Source of the DNA: Actinacidiphila paucisporea
Lineage (GTDB): Bacteria; Actinomycetota; Actinomycetes; Streptomycetales; Streptomycetaceae
NCBI RefSeq assembly: GCF_900142575.1
Contig: NZ_FRBI01000005.1
Span: 282,147-346,146, forward strand
DNA length: 64,000 bases
Direction of reading: 5' to 3'
Under the pieces are notes generated by a model. That model saw only the letters and a list, made by a program, of their open reading frames with translations, did not search any database and had not been told where the DNA came from. Positions 63,122 to 64,000 of the stretch are shown one piece after another; within the stretch, counting starts at the first letter, position 1; each line of letters opens with the position of its first letter. A program made the translations under genes and the position numbers.

Positions 63122-63764
63122 GTAACAACTTTCTCTACGAGTTCAAGGCACCCGGCGTCGCTGCCGCTCCGCCGGGCGCGCGTCCGGCGCTTGGCCGCGC
63201 CGTCGCTCCTGTCTCCGCCCCGCTCGGCACGGCCCGCACCGCGCGCGCCCGCAGTGGGTTGGCCCGTGGCATGAGGTGGACCTGCACAGCCGAGGTTACG
63301 ACGATGCCTCCGGCGGGGGCGCTCCGGCTCCGAGATGGCCCCAACCCGCCGGCGTCTGCACGTTCATCGCGGTGAGCGGGGTGGTCCCATCCCACCTGCC
63401 GTCGACCCGGTCAAGCCGAGCAGTCGCGGCCCAGGGCGTCAAGGTCGTACGTCCAGCAGGGCGCTCCACCTTGACGCCCTGAACCACGCCCGCTCCACAA
63501 GAGTGCGGGCCGACGGCAGACGGGATGGGAGAAGGAAGGTGGTGGGATCTGCCGGAGTAAGCCTCCAGCCAGAGACCCTTCCGATATGTGTCTGAATCGG
63601 GTACTGTCACCTTCACGGTCAGTCGTGTACGCCGATCCGCTGCTGTGGCACCTACGCTGCCAACGGCTCAGACGGTCAAGGCCCTCGGGGCCCACGCTCA
63701 AGCTCGCCATGGCGTTTGCCAGTATCCGGCGGGTGCGTAGGGCTTGCCGAGAATGGAACACATC
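63122..63764. other. Gene-poor stretch beyond the XRE gene
   Basis: 643 bases without a convincing gene. It has an operator half ACGAGT at 63137-63142, a long imperfect palindrome at 63432-63481 (separate entry) and a less GC-rich start to the final gene. The right limit of the AICE could lie here; no copy of the tRNA-Arg 3' end was found. Confidence 0.5.
63432..63481. repeat. 14-bp-arm palindromic element
   Basis: CAGGGCGTCAAGGT (63432-63445) pairs perfectly with ACCTTGACGCCCTG (63468-63481) across 22 bases. It could fold as a hairpin on either strand. It lies in the gene-poor stretch; terminator, REP-like element or att-region arm are all possible. Confidence 0.7.
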
Positions 63765-64000
63765 ATGGCTAGGCGTGGCAACAACGCGTTGAAGAGGAAG
63801 GCCCGCCTTCTCTCGCGCACCGAGAACATCCCGTACAGTGCCGCACTTGCACGGCTCTCATCCTCTGACACGCAGCCGGCTTCACGGCCAGTTCTTCGGC
63901 CGCGCGGCTCCACCTCCAGCCACACCCACCTGCTCAACGTCGCTGCGAAGATGCAGCGGGACTACGACCGGATCGTCAGTAGCCCGGTGGCGAAGATGCA
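63765..64000 (+). CDS. 5' end of an actinobacterial plasmid/element-type protein
   Basis: At least 78 residues, cut by the window. ATG 63765 (or 63753) reads MARRGNNALKRKARLLSRTE, then NIPYSAALARLSS: a basic helix of the form K-R-x-A-R-x-L-x(5)-I-P-Y-x-x-A-L-x-x-L. This short N-terminal motif occurs on many otherwise different actinobacterial plasmid and element proteins (ATPases, transfer or partition proteins), so it tells the setting, not the function. Less GC-rich than the core genome. Weak ribosome site. Confidence 0.55.
   Translation, partial: MARRGNNALKRKARLLSRTENIPYSAALARLSSSDTQPASRPVLRPRGSTSSHTHLLNVAAKMQRDYDRIVSSPVAKM

Larger units (their letters stand above)
54130..64000. mobile_element. 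Actinomycete integrative and conjugative element (AICE), right end outside window
   Basis: The element begins at the tRNA-Arg(ACG) 3' end. Its gene order is that of pSAM2-type AICEs: int, xis, repSA, small spd genes, an FtsK-like transfer gene, a regulatory module and a KorSA/Pif pair. Site-specific integration is by a tyrosine recombinase, replication by rolling circle (RepSA) and transfer by a single double-stranded-DNA translocase. A copy of the tRNA 3' end was sought from 63122 to 64000 and not found, so the right border is unknown; the partial gene at 63765 may be inside or outside. Confidence 0.85.

Noticed and set aside
63296..63761. Minus-strand genes in the stretch before 63765
   Set aside because: They run through the palindrome, overlap each other and show no family features or ribosome sites.

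Overview
The window is high-GC actinobacterial DNA, almost certainly Streptomyces or a close relative such as Actinacidiphila. Supporting signs are the GC-rich third codon positions, GTG starts, a KorSA/Pif/RepSA-type integrative element, a DtpA-Sco-PCuC copper cluster, SSI-type inhibitor and ECF/SpoIIE regulators. The gene order pheA-serS next to the copper/Dyp-peroxidase cluster resembles the core chromosome close to oriC in S. coelicolor; this parallel is from memory and not verified here.

Layout. 1-2053 is a scrap zone: the 5' end of a flavin-dependent oxidoreductase gene, a decayed LysR gene, an unidentified 3' gene fragment and a frameshifted hypothetical gene. 2128-13817 is ordinary chromosome: DUF72, MerR, a metal-dependent hydrolase, an EphD-like hydrolase-dehydrogenase fusion, a four-gene ABC exporter operon, a rhomboid-like protein, a HAD phosphatase and serS. 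The serS-pheA gap holds a dense DnaA-box cluster. 15541-22240 is a one-direction copper/haem-peroxidase operon: membrane protein, YcnI, Sco, PCuC, CopC-CopD and DtpA. 22434-33054 carries signalling and housekeeping genes: two ATPase-fold anti-sigma-type proteins, PepP, a SpoIIE phosphatase with an unusual heptad-repeat insert, a primase-polymerase domain protein, DUF5926, GDPD and an HtrA protease.

tRNA-Ser(UGA) at 33104 begins a decayed ~3.2 kb AT-richer island: truncated integrase, truncated creatininase and a frameshifted, truncated NACHT NTPase. It ends at a 12-bp copy of the tRNA 3' end. Beyond it lie a GNAT protein with a membrane domain and a two-component/ABC cluster in which a deletion has fused the kinase and regulator genes. 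41346-53591 is normal chromosome: Rrf2 with a double operator, an NmrA-like protein, a small Asn/Gln-rich secreted protein, a DUF1906 hydrolase, a SigE-family sigma factor, an acyl-CoA ligase, a MocR/AhpD pair, a 1231-residue PAS pseudokinase and an SSI inhibitor.

tRNA-Ser(GCU) and tRNA-Arg(ACG) follow. tRNA-Arg is the attachment site of an actinomycete integrative and conjugative element (AICE) that fills the rest of the window: integrase, excisionase, RepSA, small Spd proteins, FtsK-like TraB transfer ATPase, an SCO3933-family protein, a GntR repressor, a Nudix (Pif-like) protein and a HATPase/XRE module. A 16-bp palindrome with consensus ACTCGTCTAGACGAGT recurs at nearly every promoter of the element and looks like the GntR operator set. 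The right attachment site was not found before base 64000.
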